Source: an uncultured Flavobacteriales bacterium
Lineage (GTDB): Bacteria; Bacteroidota; Bacteroidia; Flavobacteriales_D; Parvicellaceae
Reading direction: 5' to 3'
NCBI GenBank assembly: GCA_943788755.1
Contig: CALSRM010000003.1
Coordinates: forward strand, 1,240,001-1,304,000
Length of the DNA: 64,000 nucleotides
Shown here piece by piece: positions 8,564-17,300 of the stretch. The notes beneath the pieces are model-generated. The model searched no databases. It was not told where the DNA came from and saw only the letters and a list, made by a program, of their open reading frames with translations. The stretch's first letter is position 1. Each line of letters starts with the position of its first letter. The position numbers and the translations under genes are program-made.

Positions 8564-9172
8564 ATGAAAAGATTATTTACAAATCTGTTTTTAGTTGCTT
8601 TAGTAACAGCGCCTGGTGCTTTGTTTAGTCAAAACTGTCGCGATATTGTTAAGTACTGTTCACATGCTAAGCGAGATGGGTTTTTACGCAACGGGCAGTC
8701 TCTAAGTGGAGCATTTGTTGAAGGAGATACTGCAGAAGTTGCTATTATTGTTTATAAAGACATGGAGTACAGAATGTCTCTTTGTTCGCCAAATAAGGGT
8801 CAGTTAGATGGGAAATTTGAATTCCAAGTTGTTGAGAATATTACAAAACCAACTTGGAAAGAAGTAACTACTTTTGAAATTGAAGAGAAATACGATGAAT
8901 ATGGGGATTTTGTTGGAGAACAAAAAATTGAAAAAAAATCAAGAAGACGTGTTTATCAAAAAATAGATGTTGTTCGTTACGATAATAAAAAAGATGAAGA
9001 TGCTCAAGAATTTATCTTTGTTTCTGATAAAACAAGAAAATTAACTATTAAAGTTTATATCCCTTCAGCTGAAGGTGATGGAGAAAGTCAAGGACTTGGT
9101 GCAGAAACTTATGCTTGTGTTGGTTTGTTGATTGAGCACCAACCATCATTTAAAACGGGATTTAATAGATAA
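8564..9172 (+). CDS. Unknown secreted protein
   Basis: 202 residues with a clear Sec signal peptide (MKRLFTNLFLVALVTAPGALFSQ, cut near residue 23). The mature part is rich in beta-prone residues, carries Cys residues near 25, 32, 79 and 189, and has a Lys/Glu-rich segment (EIEEKYDEYGDFVGEQKIEKK). No family is recognised. It follows the lipoprotein by 17 bases, and a terminator hairpin stands after it, so the two form a small exported-protein operon. Confidence 0.8.
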   Translation: MKRLFTNLFLVALVTAPGALFSQNCRDIVKYCSHAKRDGFLRNGQSLSGAFVEGDTAEVAIIVYKDMEYRMSLCSPNKGQLDGKFEFQVVENITKPTWKEVTTFEIEEKYDEYGDFVGEQKIEKKSRRRVYQKIDVVRYDNKKDEDAQEFIFVSDKTRKLTIKVYIPSAEGDGESQGLGAETYACVGLLIEHQPSFKTGFNR

Positions 9173-9189
9173 TATTTGATAACTTTAAT

Positions 9190-9223
9190 AAAAGCCCTGC
9201 TCATAATGAGTAGGGCTTTTTTA
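9190..9223 (+). terminator. Intrinsic terminator
   Basis: AAAAGCCCTGCTCAT, then ATGAGTAGGGC and T6: a stem of about 11 pairs with one mismatch followed by a T tract, 17 bases after the secreted-protein stop and 10 bases before the next ATG. Confidence 0.8.
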
Positions 9224-9233
9224 TTTTTGAGAA

Positions 9234-10217
9234 ATGAGTATAGAGGAAATATTAGATAATAGCCAGAAAGTTGTTATAACAACACATCAGTCTCCAGATG
9301 GTGATGCATTAGGGTCTTCCTTAGCATTGTTTGGCTACTTAGTAAAAAAAGGCTTTGATGTATGTGTAGTTGTTCCAGATAGTTTTCCCAAGTTTTTAAA
9401 TTGGATGAAAGGCACAGAGAATGTTCTCGTTTACAACCATGACGAAGATGTTGTAAAAGAACTAATAGGTGAAGCGGATTTAATATTTAGCTTAGATTAC
9501 AATAGTTTAATGCGCGTAGGTGGTGTTGGAGATTTAATTGAAAAGTCAACTGCTTATAAAGTGATGATTGATCATCATCTGCATCCAGCAGACTTTGCAG
9601 ATTGGATGTGTAGCGATACATCATCTTGTTCTACAGCTCAACTCATCTATAACTTTATTGAAGACTTTAATGATCTGGATTTAATCGATGATCAAATAGC
9701 AGAAGGCATTTATTGTGGCATAATGACTGATAGCGGATCATTTAGGTTTCCTTCTGTTCAAGCTAAAACACACTTGATCGCAGCAGATTTAATAAACAGA
9801 GGGTTAAATCATTCTCGAATCCATGAATTAGTACACGATGTAAACACGTTACCTAAATTACATTTATTAGGTTTTGCACTAAATGAAAAACTAAGAGTGT
9901 TACCAAATGTGCCTGTTGCGGTTATAGCAATAAACTGTGAAGAATTAAGTCGGTTTAACTACAAGAAAGGTGATACGGAAGGTTTAGTTAATTACGCGTT
10001 ATCTCTAGAGGGAATTGAAATGGCAGCTTTTATCAAGGAAGATGATAATAAAGTAAAAATGTCATTTCGATCAAAAGGAGAGATCGCTGTGAATGAGTTT
10101 TCAAGCCAGAACTTTAATGGAGGAGGGCATAAAAATGCAGCTGGTGGAATTAGTTTTACATCTTTTGAAGAGACGGTGGAATTATTCGAATCTAAGATTG
10201 TTGAGTTTTTAATATGA
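9234..10217 (+). CDS. DHH/DHHA1 phosphoesterase, NrnA-like (nanoRNase / pAp phosphatase)
   Basis: 327 residues. Metal-binding motifs of the DHH superfamily are THQSPDGDALGSSLAL (near 17), FSLDYN (near 84), the name-giving MIDHHLHPADF (near 113) and MTDSGSFRFPS (near 163). The DHHA1 substrate motif GGGHKNAAGG is near 295. Family knowledge: NrnA-type enzymes degrade 2-5 nt RNA and 3'-phosphoadenosine 5'-phosphate, or c-di-nucleotide products, in the cytoplasm. The length is typical. The stop overlaps the start of the FKBP lipoprotein by four bases (ATGA), so these genes are translationally coupled, the usual Flavobacteriia order. Confidence 0.9.
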   Translation: MSIEEILDNSQKVVITTHQSPDGDALGSSLALFGYLVKKGFDVCVVVPDSFPKFLNWMKGTENVLVYNHDEDVVKELIGEADLIFSLDYNSLMRVGGVGDLIEKSTAYKVMIDHHLHPADFADWMCSDTSSCSTAQLIYNFIEDFNDLDLIDDQIAEGIYCGIMTDSGSFRFPSVQAKTHLIAADLINRGLNHSRIHELVHDVNTLPKLHLLGFALNEKLRVLPNVPVAVIAINCEELSRFNYKKGDTEGLVNYALSLEGIEMAAFIKEDDNKVKMSFRSKGEIAVNEFSSQNFNGGGHKNAAGGISFTSFEETVELFESKIVEFLI

Positions 10218-10750
10218 GAATACTTTTTATAATACCAATATTTTTTATGTTCGGATGCACGCCTAAACAGGAGGTAGTGATTTTTGACAAGCTTGATGAA
10301 GAATTATCAATAACTAAAGAGGAATCGATAGAAATGCATCGAATGTGGGTAAAAGATGAATCCTATAAAATTGATCGATATATCGAACGACACAATTGGA
10401 ATGCAATTTCCACAGAATCTGGAGTGAGGTATTATGTATATGAACAAGGTAGTGGTATTTCCGTAGAGAAAGATATGCTTATTACGGTTGAATTTGAAGT
10501 GAGATTGATTGATTCGGATACCACGCTTTGCTATACTTCTGATAAAAATGGTGAGCACACTTTTTTAGTTGGAATGGATAATGTAGAATCGGGATTACAT
10601 GAGGCTGTTAAATATCTACATGTTGGAGATAGAGCCTATATAATACTACCTCATTTTGCAGCTCACGGCCTGTTAGGGGATATGAATAAAATTCCACCAT
10701 TGTCCACAGTACTTTACGATATTTATGTTGTAGATGCGAAAAATAAATAA
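10214..10750 (+). CDS. FKBP-type peptidyl-prolyl isomerase lipoprotein, GldI-like
   Basis: 178 residues with a lipoprotein signal (FFMFGCTPK, Cys near 15). One FKBP fold follows, recognisable by GVRYYVYEQGSG, the central VESGLHEAVKYLHVGDRAYIILPHFAAHG and a C-terminal strand. Such periplasmic FKBP lipoproteins sit beside nrnA-like genes in Flavobacteriia, and one of them is GldI, needed for gliding. The gene overlaps its upstream neighbour by 4 bases and its downstream neighbour by 17. True GldI identity is not proved from sequence alone. Confidence 0.8.
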   Translation: MRILFIIPIFFMFGCTPKQEVVIFDKLDEELSITKEESIEMHRMWVKDESYKIDRYIERHNWNAISTESGVRYYVYEQGSGISVEKDMLITVEFEVRLIDSDTTLCYTSDKNGEHTFLVGMDNVESGLHEAVKYLHVGDRAYIILPHFAAHGLLGDMNKIPPLSTVLYDIYVVDAKNK

Positions 10751-11645
10751 AAAAATATCCATATTATTTGTGGCTACCATTATTTTAATTGGTTGTGAGA
10801 CAGGATCTCCCGAATATTTCCTTACCGAAGGAGGGTTGAAGTATAAATATCAAGATATAGTCGGAGAGGGTAAACAACCTCAAGTTGGAGACGTATTGTC
10901 TGTAGCAATGAAATGGAGTACTATTGAAGATTCCGTATTCTACACATCTGTTAATACAGGTTACAATGGTGCCGATATTATAAAGTTGCAAAAAGAAAAT
11001 CAACCTGGTGGTATAGAGGAAGGTTTTGCAAAGTTAATAGAAGGTGATAGTGTTACCTTCTATATTAATTCGGAAAGATTTTTCAGGGAGTACCTTCAGA
11101 CAGAAAGACCTGCTTTCCTAATTAGTGATGCTGAAATGAAAATTGACATTAGGCTTATTAAAGTTCAAACTAACAGAGAGTATGAGTTAGCTTTAATAGA
11201 ATGGCAGCGACAAAAGGATTTTGAAGAATTTAAAAAAATAGAAGAGACATTAGGTTATTGGAAAAGTAGTGGAGATTCCATAGTTGAAGTTGATGGATTA
11301 TATATAGTCTATGATGCTATTGAAAGAGGAGAGACTATAAATTACAATGAGATTTTTGAACTACATTATATAGCTACTTTTACCAATGGTCAGGAGTTTT
11401 ATAATACCTATAATAATGGTGCTCCAGATGAGTTTCAGTTTGGTCAAAGCGGACAGATGGTGGAGGGGCTTCAAAATGCAATTTCATTAATGAAATATGG
11501 TCAAAAAGCTAAGGTGTTAATACCTTCTGATATAGGTTTTAAAGAAAAAGGATCGGCAGGAAACATTGTGCCACCGTATACTCCTGTAGTTTGTTACCTA
11601 GAGGTTTTACCTAAGTTTGATGAAGATGTTTTTATTGAAAAGTAA
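10734..11645 (+). CDS. Lipoprotein with two FKBP-like domains
   Basis: 303 residues. The ATG lies inside the preceding gene and starts a lipoprotein signal (FVATIILIGCETG, Cys near 21). The first FKBP-like unit (GGLKYKYQDIVGEGKQPQVGD to about residue 140) is divergent. The second (VDGLYIVYDAIERG, then GQMVEGLQNAISLMKYGQKA and PPYTPVVCYLEV, residues about 185-295) is canonical. Expected role: folding helper for outer-membrane or secreted proteins in the periplasm. Its 3' end overlaps the convergent siaC gene by 14 bases. Confidence 0.82.
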   Translation: MRKINKKISILFVATIILIGCETGSPEYFLTEGGLKYKYQDIVGEGKQPQVGDVLSVAMKWSTIEDSVFYTSVNTGYNGADIIKLQKENQPGGIEEGFAKLIEGDSVTFYINSERFFREYLQTERPAFLISDAEMKIDIRLIKVQTNREYELALIEWQRQKDFEEFKKIEETLGYWKSSGDSIVEVDGLYIVYDAIERGETINYNEIFELHYIATFTNGQEFYNTYNNGAPDEFQFGQSGQMVEGLQNAISLMKYGQKAKVLIPSDIGFKEKGSAGNIVPPYTPVVCYLEVLPKFDEDVFIEK

Positions 11646-12027
11646 ATTCAAACTCTTTAACTGAAACCATCTCGACTTTTAAATCCACTAAGTCAGCGAA
11701 CATTTTACCTTCTTCCTCCAAATCAACATCATCACTTTCAAAGAACCATTTAACTTGAATATTATTACCTGCTTTTTTTATGTTTTCAAATCGCTTAAAT
11801 ATTTCATAAAGTAATTTTGACGAACTTGTATTAAAATATTCAAGTTTTACCTCAATATTAGTCTGATCCGCGGGGTTTTTAGCATAAGTATCTAACCATG
11901 CTAACACAGGAGTATATATATCAATTACATTCTCAGGAAGTGATCTACCCCAAATTTCAATATTTCCAATTGGATCTAAAATAATATGTGGTGATTTCCA
12001 ACTTCCTTTTATCTGTAACTTTTCCAT
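11632..12027 (-). CDS. SiaC-family regulatory phosphoprotein (DUF1987)
   Basis: 131 residues, full length for DUF1987. Typical features are an N-terminal beta part (SPHIILDPIGNIEIWGRSLPEN), then EYFNTSSSKLLYEIFKRFE. In Pseudomonas SiaC the corresponding threonine is phosphorylated by the kinase SiaB and dephosphorylated by the PPM phosphatase SiaA. The conserved TSSSK is kept here near residue 66, so the switch site looks functional. No SiaB or SiaD lies next to it; a TPR-SpoIIE phosphatase is encoded 19 kb away (31455-33581) and could be a partner, which is only inference. Confidence 0.85.
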   Translation of the reverse strand: MEKLQIKGSWKSPHIILDPIGNIEIWGRSLPENVIDIYTPVLAWLDTYAKNPADQTNIEVKLEYFNTSSSKLLYEIFKRFENIKKAGNNIQVKWFFESDDVDLEEEGKMFADLVDLKVEMVSVKEFEFTFQ

Positions 12028-12093
12028 ATGAAATTATTTTCATACTAAAATAGTCTTAATTTTTAAGATTTATTCATTTTAGTTGCTAATTAA

Positions 12094-12795
12094 TTAACCA
12101 ATAAGGAACATACAAGGTCTTTTATTTAAATCAGGAGCGTGTTTTTTCCAATCAATAATTTTTTTTGATTGGATAAACTCATTCTCCAAAGATATATCTG
12201 CAGCTAAGCAGAGTGTGGTGTTGGGACTACATTGCTTTAATAAATCTTCCATTAAATTATTATTCCTGAATGGAGTTTCCATAAAAATTTGGGTAATTCC
12301 AATTATTGCCTGTCTCTCCAGTTCTTTAATTTTTTTAATTCTCAAGTTTCTTTCCTTTGGAAGGTATCCATTAAAACAAAAATTTTGTCCATTCATTCCA
12401 CTTGCGATTAGAGCCAGTAAAATAGATGAAGGTCCTATCAATGGGACAACTTTAATGTTTTTGGAATGCGCGATACTTACAATGTCACTTCCTGGATCGG
12501 CAATTCCCGGACATCCAGCTTCACTAATTACACCCATATTGTTTCCTTCCAATGCTGGGTTTAAAAAAGATTCAAGCTCAACAGATGAGGTGTGTTTATT
12601 TAAAACAAAAAACTGTAATTCATCGATATCAATTCCCCTTTCCACTTTCTTTAAAAAACGCCGAGTGGTTTTGATATTTTCAACGATGAAGTACTTAGTG
12701 CCAATTATTATTTGTTGAACATCTTTAGGGATTACAGAGTCAATGATTGAGTCACCCAAGGTTGTTGGTATCATGTAAATTTTACCTTTCTCCAT
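12094..12795 (-). CDS. SAM-dependent methyltransferase, RsmI-like tetrapyrrole-methylase fold
   Basis: 233 residues from the ATG at 12795. An in-frame ATG ten codons upstream is less likely, because the chosen one overlaps the preceding stop as TAATG. Motifs of the RsmI group are GKIYMIPTTLGD at the start, VISEAGCPGIADPGSDIV near 95, VPLIGPSSILLALIASGMNGQNFCFNGYLP near 120 and FMETPFRNN near 170. It lacks the C-terminal part of RsmI proper (about 280 residues). It is the short Bacteroidota paralogue whose target is not established; 16S rRNA C1402 ribose methylation is the activity of RsmI itself. Coupled to the phosphatase gene upstream. Confidence 0.85.
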   Translation of the reverse strand: MEKGKIYMIPTTLGDSIIDSVIPKDVQQIIIGTKYFIVENIKTTRRFLKKVERGIDIDELQFFVLNKHTSSVELESFLNPALEGNNMGVISEAGCPGIADPGSDIVSIAHSKNIKVVPLIGPSSILLALIASGMNGQNFCFNGYLPKERNLRIKKIKELERQAIIGITQIFMETPFRNNNLMEDLLKQCSPNTTLCLAADISLENEFIQSKKIIDWKKHAPDLNKRPCMFLIG

Positions 12796-13250
12796 TATGA
12801 TATTTTCTTTATAATTATTTCGCATGCCGCATCCAGTAGTTGATATACTTTTTCAAATCCATCATCCCCACCGTAATAAGGATCTGGAACAGGGGTATTA
12901 TCTTCAGGGTTTATCTCGTTTAATATAAGCTGTACCTTTTCAAGGTCTTTATTTGAGTTTGCTAAAGAAACGATATCCGACAAGTTAGAATCATCCATTG
13001 CATAGATAATATCAAAATCTTCGAAATCAGTAGAGGAAAATTGTCTAGCTTGTTGCTGCGAAATATCGATACCATATTTATTAGCTATTGCTAAAGCCCG
13101 ATGGTCAGGTCCTTGTCCAACATGCCAGCCTCCCGTGCCAGCTGAGTCGACTTTTATGTCGAGTCCTCTGCTGTTTACTTTTGCAAGTAATATGCCTTCT
13201 GCAAGCGGAGAGCGACAGATATTACCTAAACAAACCATTAAAATTTTCAT
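12795..13250 (-). CDS. Low-molecular-weight protein-tyrosine phosphatase
   Basis: 151 residues from MKILMVCLGN, chosen over an in-frame start six codons upstream because the P-loop must lie near the N-terminus. The catalytic C-x5-R loop is CLGNICRSP (Cys near 7, Arg near 13). The general acid lies in VPDPYYGGDDGF near residue 119. This is cytosolic phosphotyrosine hydrolysis; in many bacteria such enzymes regulate capsule or exopolysaccharide kinases. No tyrosine kinase is in view. It shares a one-base stop/start overlap with the RsmI-like gene. Confidence 0.92.
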   Translation of the reverse strand: MKILMVCLGNICRSPLAEGILLAKVNSRGLDIKVDSAGTGGWHVGQGPDHRALAIANKYGIDISQQQARQFSSTDFEDFDIIYAMDDSNLSDIVSLANSNKDLEKVQLILNEINPEDNTPVPDPYYGGDDGFEKVYQLLDAACEIIIKKIS

Positions 13251-13285
13251 ATTCAATCTTTGTCGCAAAAATAGGTAAAGAACTT

Positions 13286-14296
13286 TTACAAACTAGCAGC
13301 TACTGATTTAGAAAGATTGATTCTGTACCTAAGTAGCATTTCCATTCCCCCTCTTCCATTAGTGGCAACTGACAAACCAGACATATTTAAGTCATAACTG
13401 ATGCCCAAAGAAAATTCTGCAAAATTTAAGAATAGGGTTGTATAAAATGCATCCCCAATTCTCACATAACTACCCAATGAAATAGTGGATTTATCATAAT
13501 ATCCAGTGTATTTAGAACTCTCTTTAAGCGAGTATATAAAGTCATTTCCGATTGATAATGATTGGTTTGGCCCTTGTATAAAGTAAATGAAATTTGGTGA
13601 AAAAGCTAATTTAGAACCAATTTTACTAAATTCCCCTCCTCCATGAATAGTATGTTTTCGATAAAGGTTTTCATTTCCATTAAGCAATGTGTTTTGTGGC
13701 GTTAATAAGTGTGCAACAGAAACGCCAAAATTTATGGAATTTTGATTATTAAGTTTTCCAAAGTAATACAGCCCTGAATTAATGTCAAATTGAAAAGATT
13801 TATCAGTAACCAACGTTTCGCCACTCTCTAAATTATTATCAAAAGTTGACCCTGTCCATTGTTGGTCCCAAGTCAAAGATTCCATACTTGCGAACCTTTG
13901 AAAAAATGAAGGTTGAATGCCTAGTGCTAGTTGATGATTCTCAGCTATTTCAATTGCGTAATTTATGCTGATATTGGCAACATTAGTCGTTAATTGACTA
14001 TCACCAGATTTATCGTTGTAAAAATTGACACCTAATCCTAAAAAACTATTATTTGATTTTCCTTTCATCAGTTTAGCATCTACACTTGCCGAGATTGTAT
14101 TGTATGGGTTTGAACTAATCGATTTCCACTGGTTTTTAAACCCAGTAAACACTTGGATATCACCAGGGAAAAACCCAGTTGACCCAGGATTTATTGCTAT
14201 TGGTGAGGCGTAAAACATACTGTAGTGTCTGTCTTGTTGTGCTTGTCCATTAATAAAGATAATCAAGGCCAATATGCTAAATGATAATTTTCTCAT
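13286..14296 (-). CDS. PorP/SprF-family T9SS outer-membrane protein
   Basis: 336 residues from MRKLSFSILALIIFINGQAQQ, a Sec signal; an upstream in-frame ATG six codons earlier is unlikely. The family opening DRHYSMFYASPIAINPGSTGFFPGD is clear, and a beta-barrel pattern runs to the end. PorP/SprF proteins are outer-membrane partners of T9SS substrates with type B C-terminal domains; SprF is needed for SprB delivery. It follows the 1,342-residue adhesin gene by about 20 bases, the standard adhesin-SprF pair. A second such pair is at 46802-55797. Confidence 0.9.
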   Translation of the reverse strand: MRKLSFSILALIIFINGQAQQDRHYSMFYASPIAINPGSTGFFPGDIQVFTGFKNQWKSISSNPYNTISASVDAKLMKGKSNNSFLGLGVNFYNDKSGDSQLTTNVANISINYAIEIAENHQLALGIQPSFFQRFASMESLTWDQQWTGSTFDNNLESGETLVTDKSFQFDINSGLYYFGKLNNQNSINFGVSVAHLLTPQNTLLNGNENLYRKHTIHGGGEFSKIGSKLAFSPNFIYFIQGPNQSLSIGNDFIYSLKESSKYTGYYDKSTISLGSYVRIGDAFYTTLFLNFAEFSLGISYDLNMSGLSVATNGRGGMEMLLRYRINLSKSVAASL

Positions 14297-14315
14297 GTCG
14301 TTTTGTTTGAACAAT

Positions 14316-17300
14316 TTATTTAACCAAAGTTATGTTTCCTTTTAACGAGCCTTTTTCTCCATTGGAGTATTTGTATTCCAAATAGTAAGCAAAGACGCCT
14401 GTGTTTTCCGGTTTTCCTTTGTAAGTCCCATTCCAACCCGTGGATAGGTCGTTAGATTCAAAAACCTTCTCTCCGTATCTATTGTAAATCATTAAAGTAA
14501 AAGATGCAATTCCAGAGCCTCTTACAAAAAGTATATCGTTATGCATGTCATTATTTGGAGAGAATGCGGTTGGTATTCCAATAACCGATTCTAATTCCTC
14601 AAAAACTTCTACCATTTGACAAGTGGTATCTGCACAGCTCGCTGCAGTATATGCAATTAAACAAATTGCGTATGATCCTTCAGAGGTATAAGTAACAGAT
14701 GGTTCGAAATCGGTAGACGTTGTTCCGTCTCCTAAATCCCATAAATATGTTACTGCATCATTAGATGAATTATTGGTAAGTACTAAAGTTTCGCCAAGAG
14801 AAAGCGGATTGCCAGATAAATCGAAACCCGCAATGGGAGCACCTGAATTACTGATTGAAATTGGCCCAAAAGAATCCATACAGCCATTATCATCAGTAAC
14901 TATCAAAGTGTACTCACTATTAGTTAAGTCAGTCGCATCCAAATTTCCTGCTATTCCATTCCACGTATATGAATAAGGAGTAGTTCCACCTGTAACAGAT
15001 ATTCCCGTAATTGAACCATTCCCTGAATAACAAACCTCATCTGTTATATTAATTGGTGTGGGGTCAATTGATGGTCCATCAATAAAACCAACTATAATTG
15101 GTCCCATATTCGAAGAACATCCATTTCCATCGGTAACAATAAGGGTGTAATTCCCTCCAGAAAGTCCTGTTAAATCCTCTGTAATGCTGTTATTTCCATT
15201 CCAAGTATATGAATAGGGAGGTAATCCTCCAGATGAAGTAATTCCAATTATGGATCCATTAACAGATGAACATGTTTCGTCAATAATATCGATTGCAGAG
15301 CTATCTATGGTTGGTCCTGAATTATCAATTATTGTATACGGATTTGTTGTAAATATGCACCCTACATTGTCCGTAATTGTAAGTGTGTAAACTCCTGCTA
15401 ACAGGCCTACCGTATCTGCGGTAAGGCTTATTGTTCCATTCCATTCAAAGGTGTAGTCTGGAGTTCCGCCAGAAACTGTTATGCCTGTTAATGAACCACT
15501 TCCTTGGGTGCAAGCATCGTTAACAATTGTTAATGTTGTTGTTTCGACATTTAAACCTAAATTTTGAATTGTAATAAAATTGGAGTTAACAACACAACCA
15601 AATGCATCTGTAACAGTAAGAGTATAACTTCCACTTCCTAATAAAGAAGTATCCGAAGTCAAAGTCGAGTTTCCATTCCAACTATAACTAAGTGGAGCGT
15701 TTCCTCCAATTGCTTCGATACCAGTTATTACACCATTTGTTGAACCACAAGTCTCATTTGTTACCACTAAACTAGATGTGTCCAATAAAGGAGCTGTGTT
15801 GTCAATTACCGCATGTGGTCCTGTTTGGTTTGTGCATCCACCACCATCCGAAACAATTAGTGTGTAGCTACCTGCCGCAAGATCTGCGGTATCAGCAGAT
15901 AAAGTAGTATTACCGTTCCATGAATAAGTAAGCGGAGCTGTTCCTCCTGAGGCCGTTATGCCAGATATGTCACCATTGGAAAGTGTGCATGATTCATCCG
16001 TTATGCTAAGCCCACTTATGTCAATTGAAGGTCCTGAAACATTAGATATTACATGGGGTCCAGTAGAAGTCGAACATCCTAATGCATCAGTTGCTACTAA
16101 TGTATAACTACCAGCAGCAATATTTGCTAAATCCTCATCCGTTGAAGCTGAACCATTCCAACTATAAGTAATAGTGCCAAATCCGCCAGTTGTAGTAATT
16201 CCTGTAATGCCACCATTTATATTTCCACAATTTTCGTCCGATATTACGATGTTAGTTACATCTAAGGCAATACTTGAAGCACTCCCGACAACATAAGTTC
16301 CAACAGTCGTTATACATCCCTTTGCATCGATTACCTCTAGTGTATAATTACCGGCTGAGGCACCTGTTAAATCTAATGCCGTTGTTGTTCCATTCCATTC
16401 ATAAGTCAATGGAGCAGTTCCTCCTGATATGGTAATTCCAGAAATTGTTCCGTCACCAAGGCCACAATTTTCATCACCGATAACGACAGATGCATCGTTA
16501 AATGCAACTGGTGGGGACATAATAACCGAAACAGGTATTAAATAATTACCAGGACAAGTTCCAACCCAATAGGTAGTGTTGGCAGTTAACACTCCTGTTG
16601 TTAATGCGTTGGTTCCAATAATATTCCCACCTACTTCGGCATCGTACCATGTTATAGTTCCTACCAAGGTTCCAGTAACAGAAGCAGTTAAAGTAGATGT
16701 ATTACCACTACAAATTGTATCATTTGTAGTGGTTAAAAAGAAATTAGATATTGTTTCATTTGGTAAACCAATGCCACCAGATGTTGCTCCATTTGGAGGA
16801 AATTCTGTTAGTCCGTCGGAATTGGTTACACCATTCATTCCTCCGTTTGAAGTTCGTATAATAGCACCATTTGAAATAGCGATATAGCCGCCTCCGCCAC
16901 CTCCTCCTGGCCCTTCTGCTTCGTTCATATCTCCAAGACCACCGTCAACTAGTGTCTGATCCCCTCCATTTCCTCCGTCAGTGCTTATGGAAATTCCGGA
17001 AACGGTCCCATTTGATTTAATAATAACGGTTCCACCCGCACCTGCACCACCTGCACCATCATTTCCAGAAATATTGAAAATTCCTGGATTAGTACCCGTT
17101 GTTATTTCTCCATTTTCTCCATTAGAAGTAATGTTTCCCGTTCCGGAAACATTTCCATAGTTCAAGACATAGATAATGCCTCCGCCGCTTCCACCACCAC
17201 CACCGGTACTAGAAGCTTCGTTTAAATCCCCAGCACCACCACCGCCTCCAAGATAAATTTTGCCAGATGAATAATCTAAAGGTCTACCACCCAATCCACC

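Noticed and set aside
12215-12718. 167-codon frame on the plus strand opposite the RsmI-like gene
   Set aside because: It is antisense to a gene with clear methyltransferase motifs and encodes no recognisable protein.
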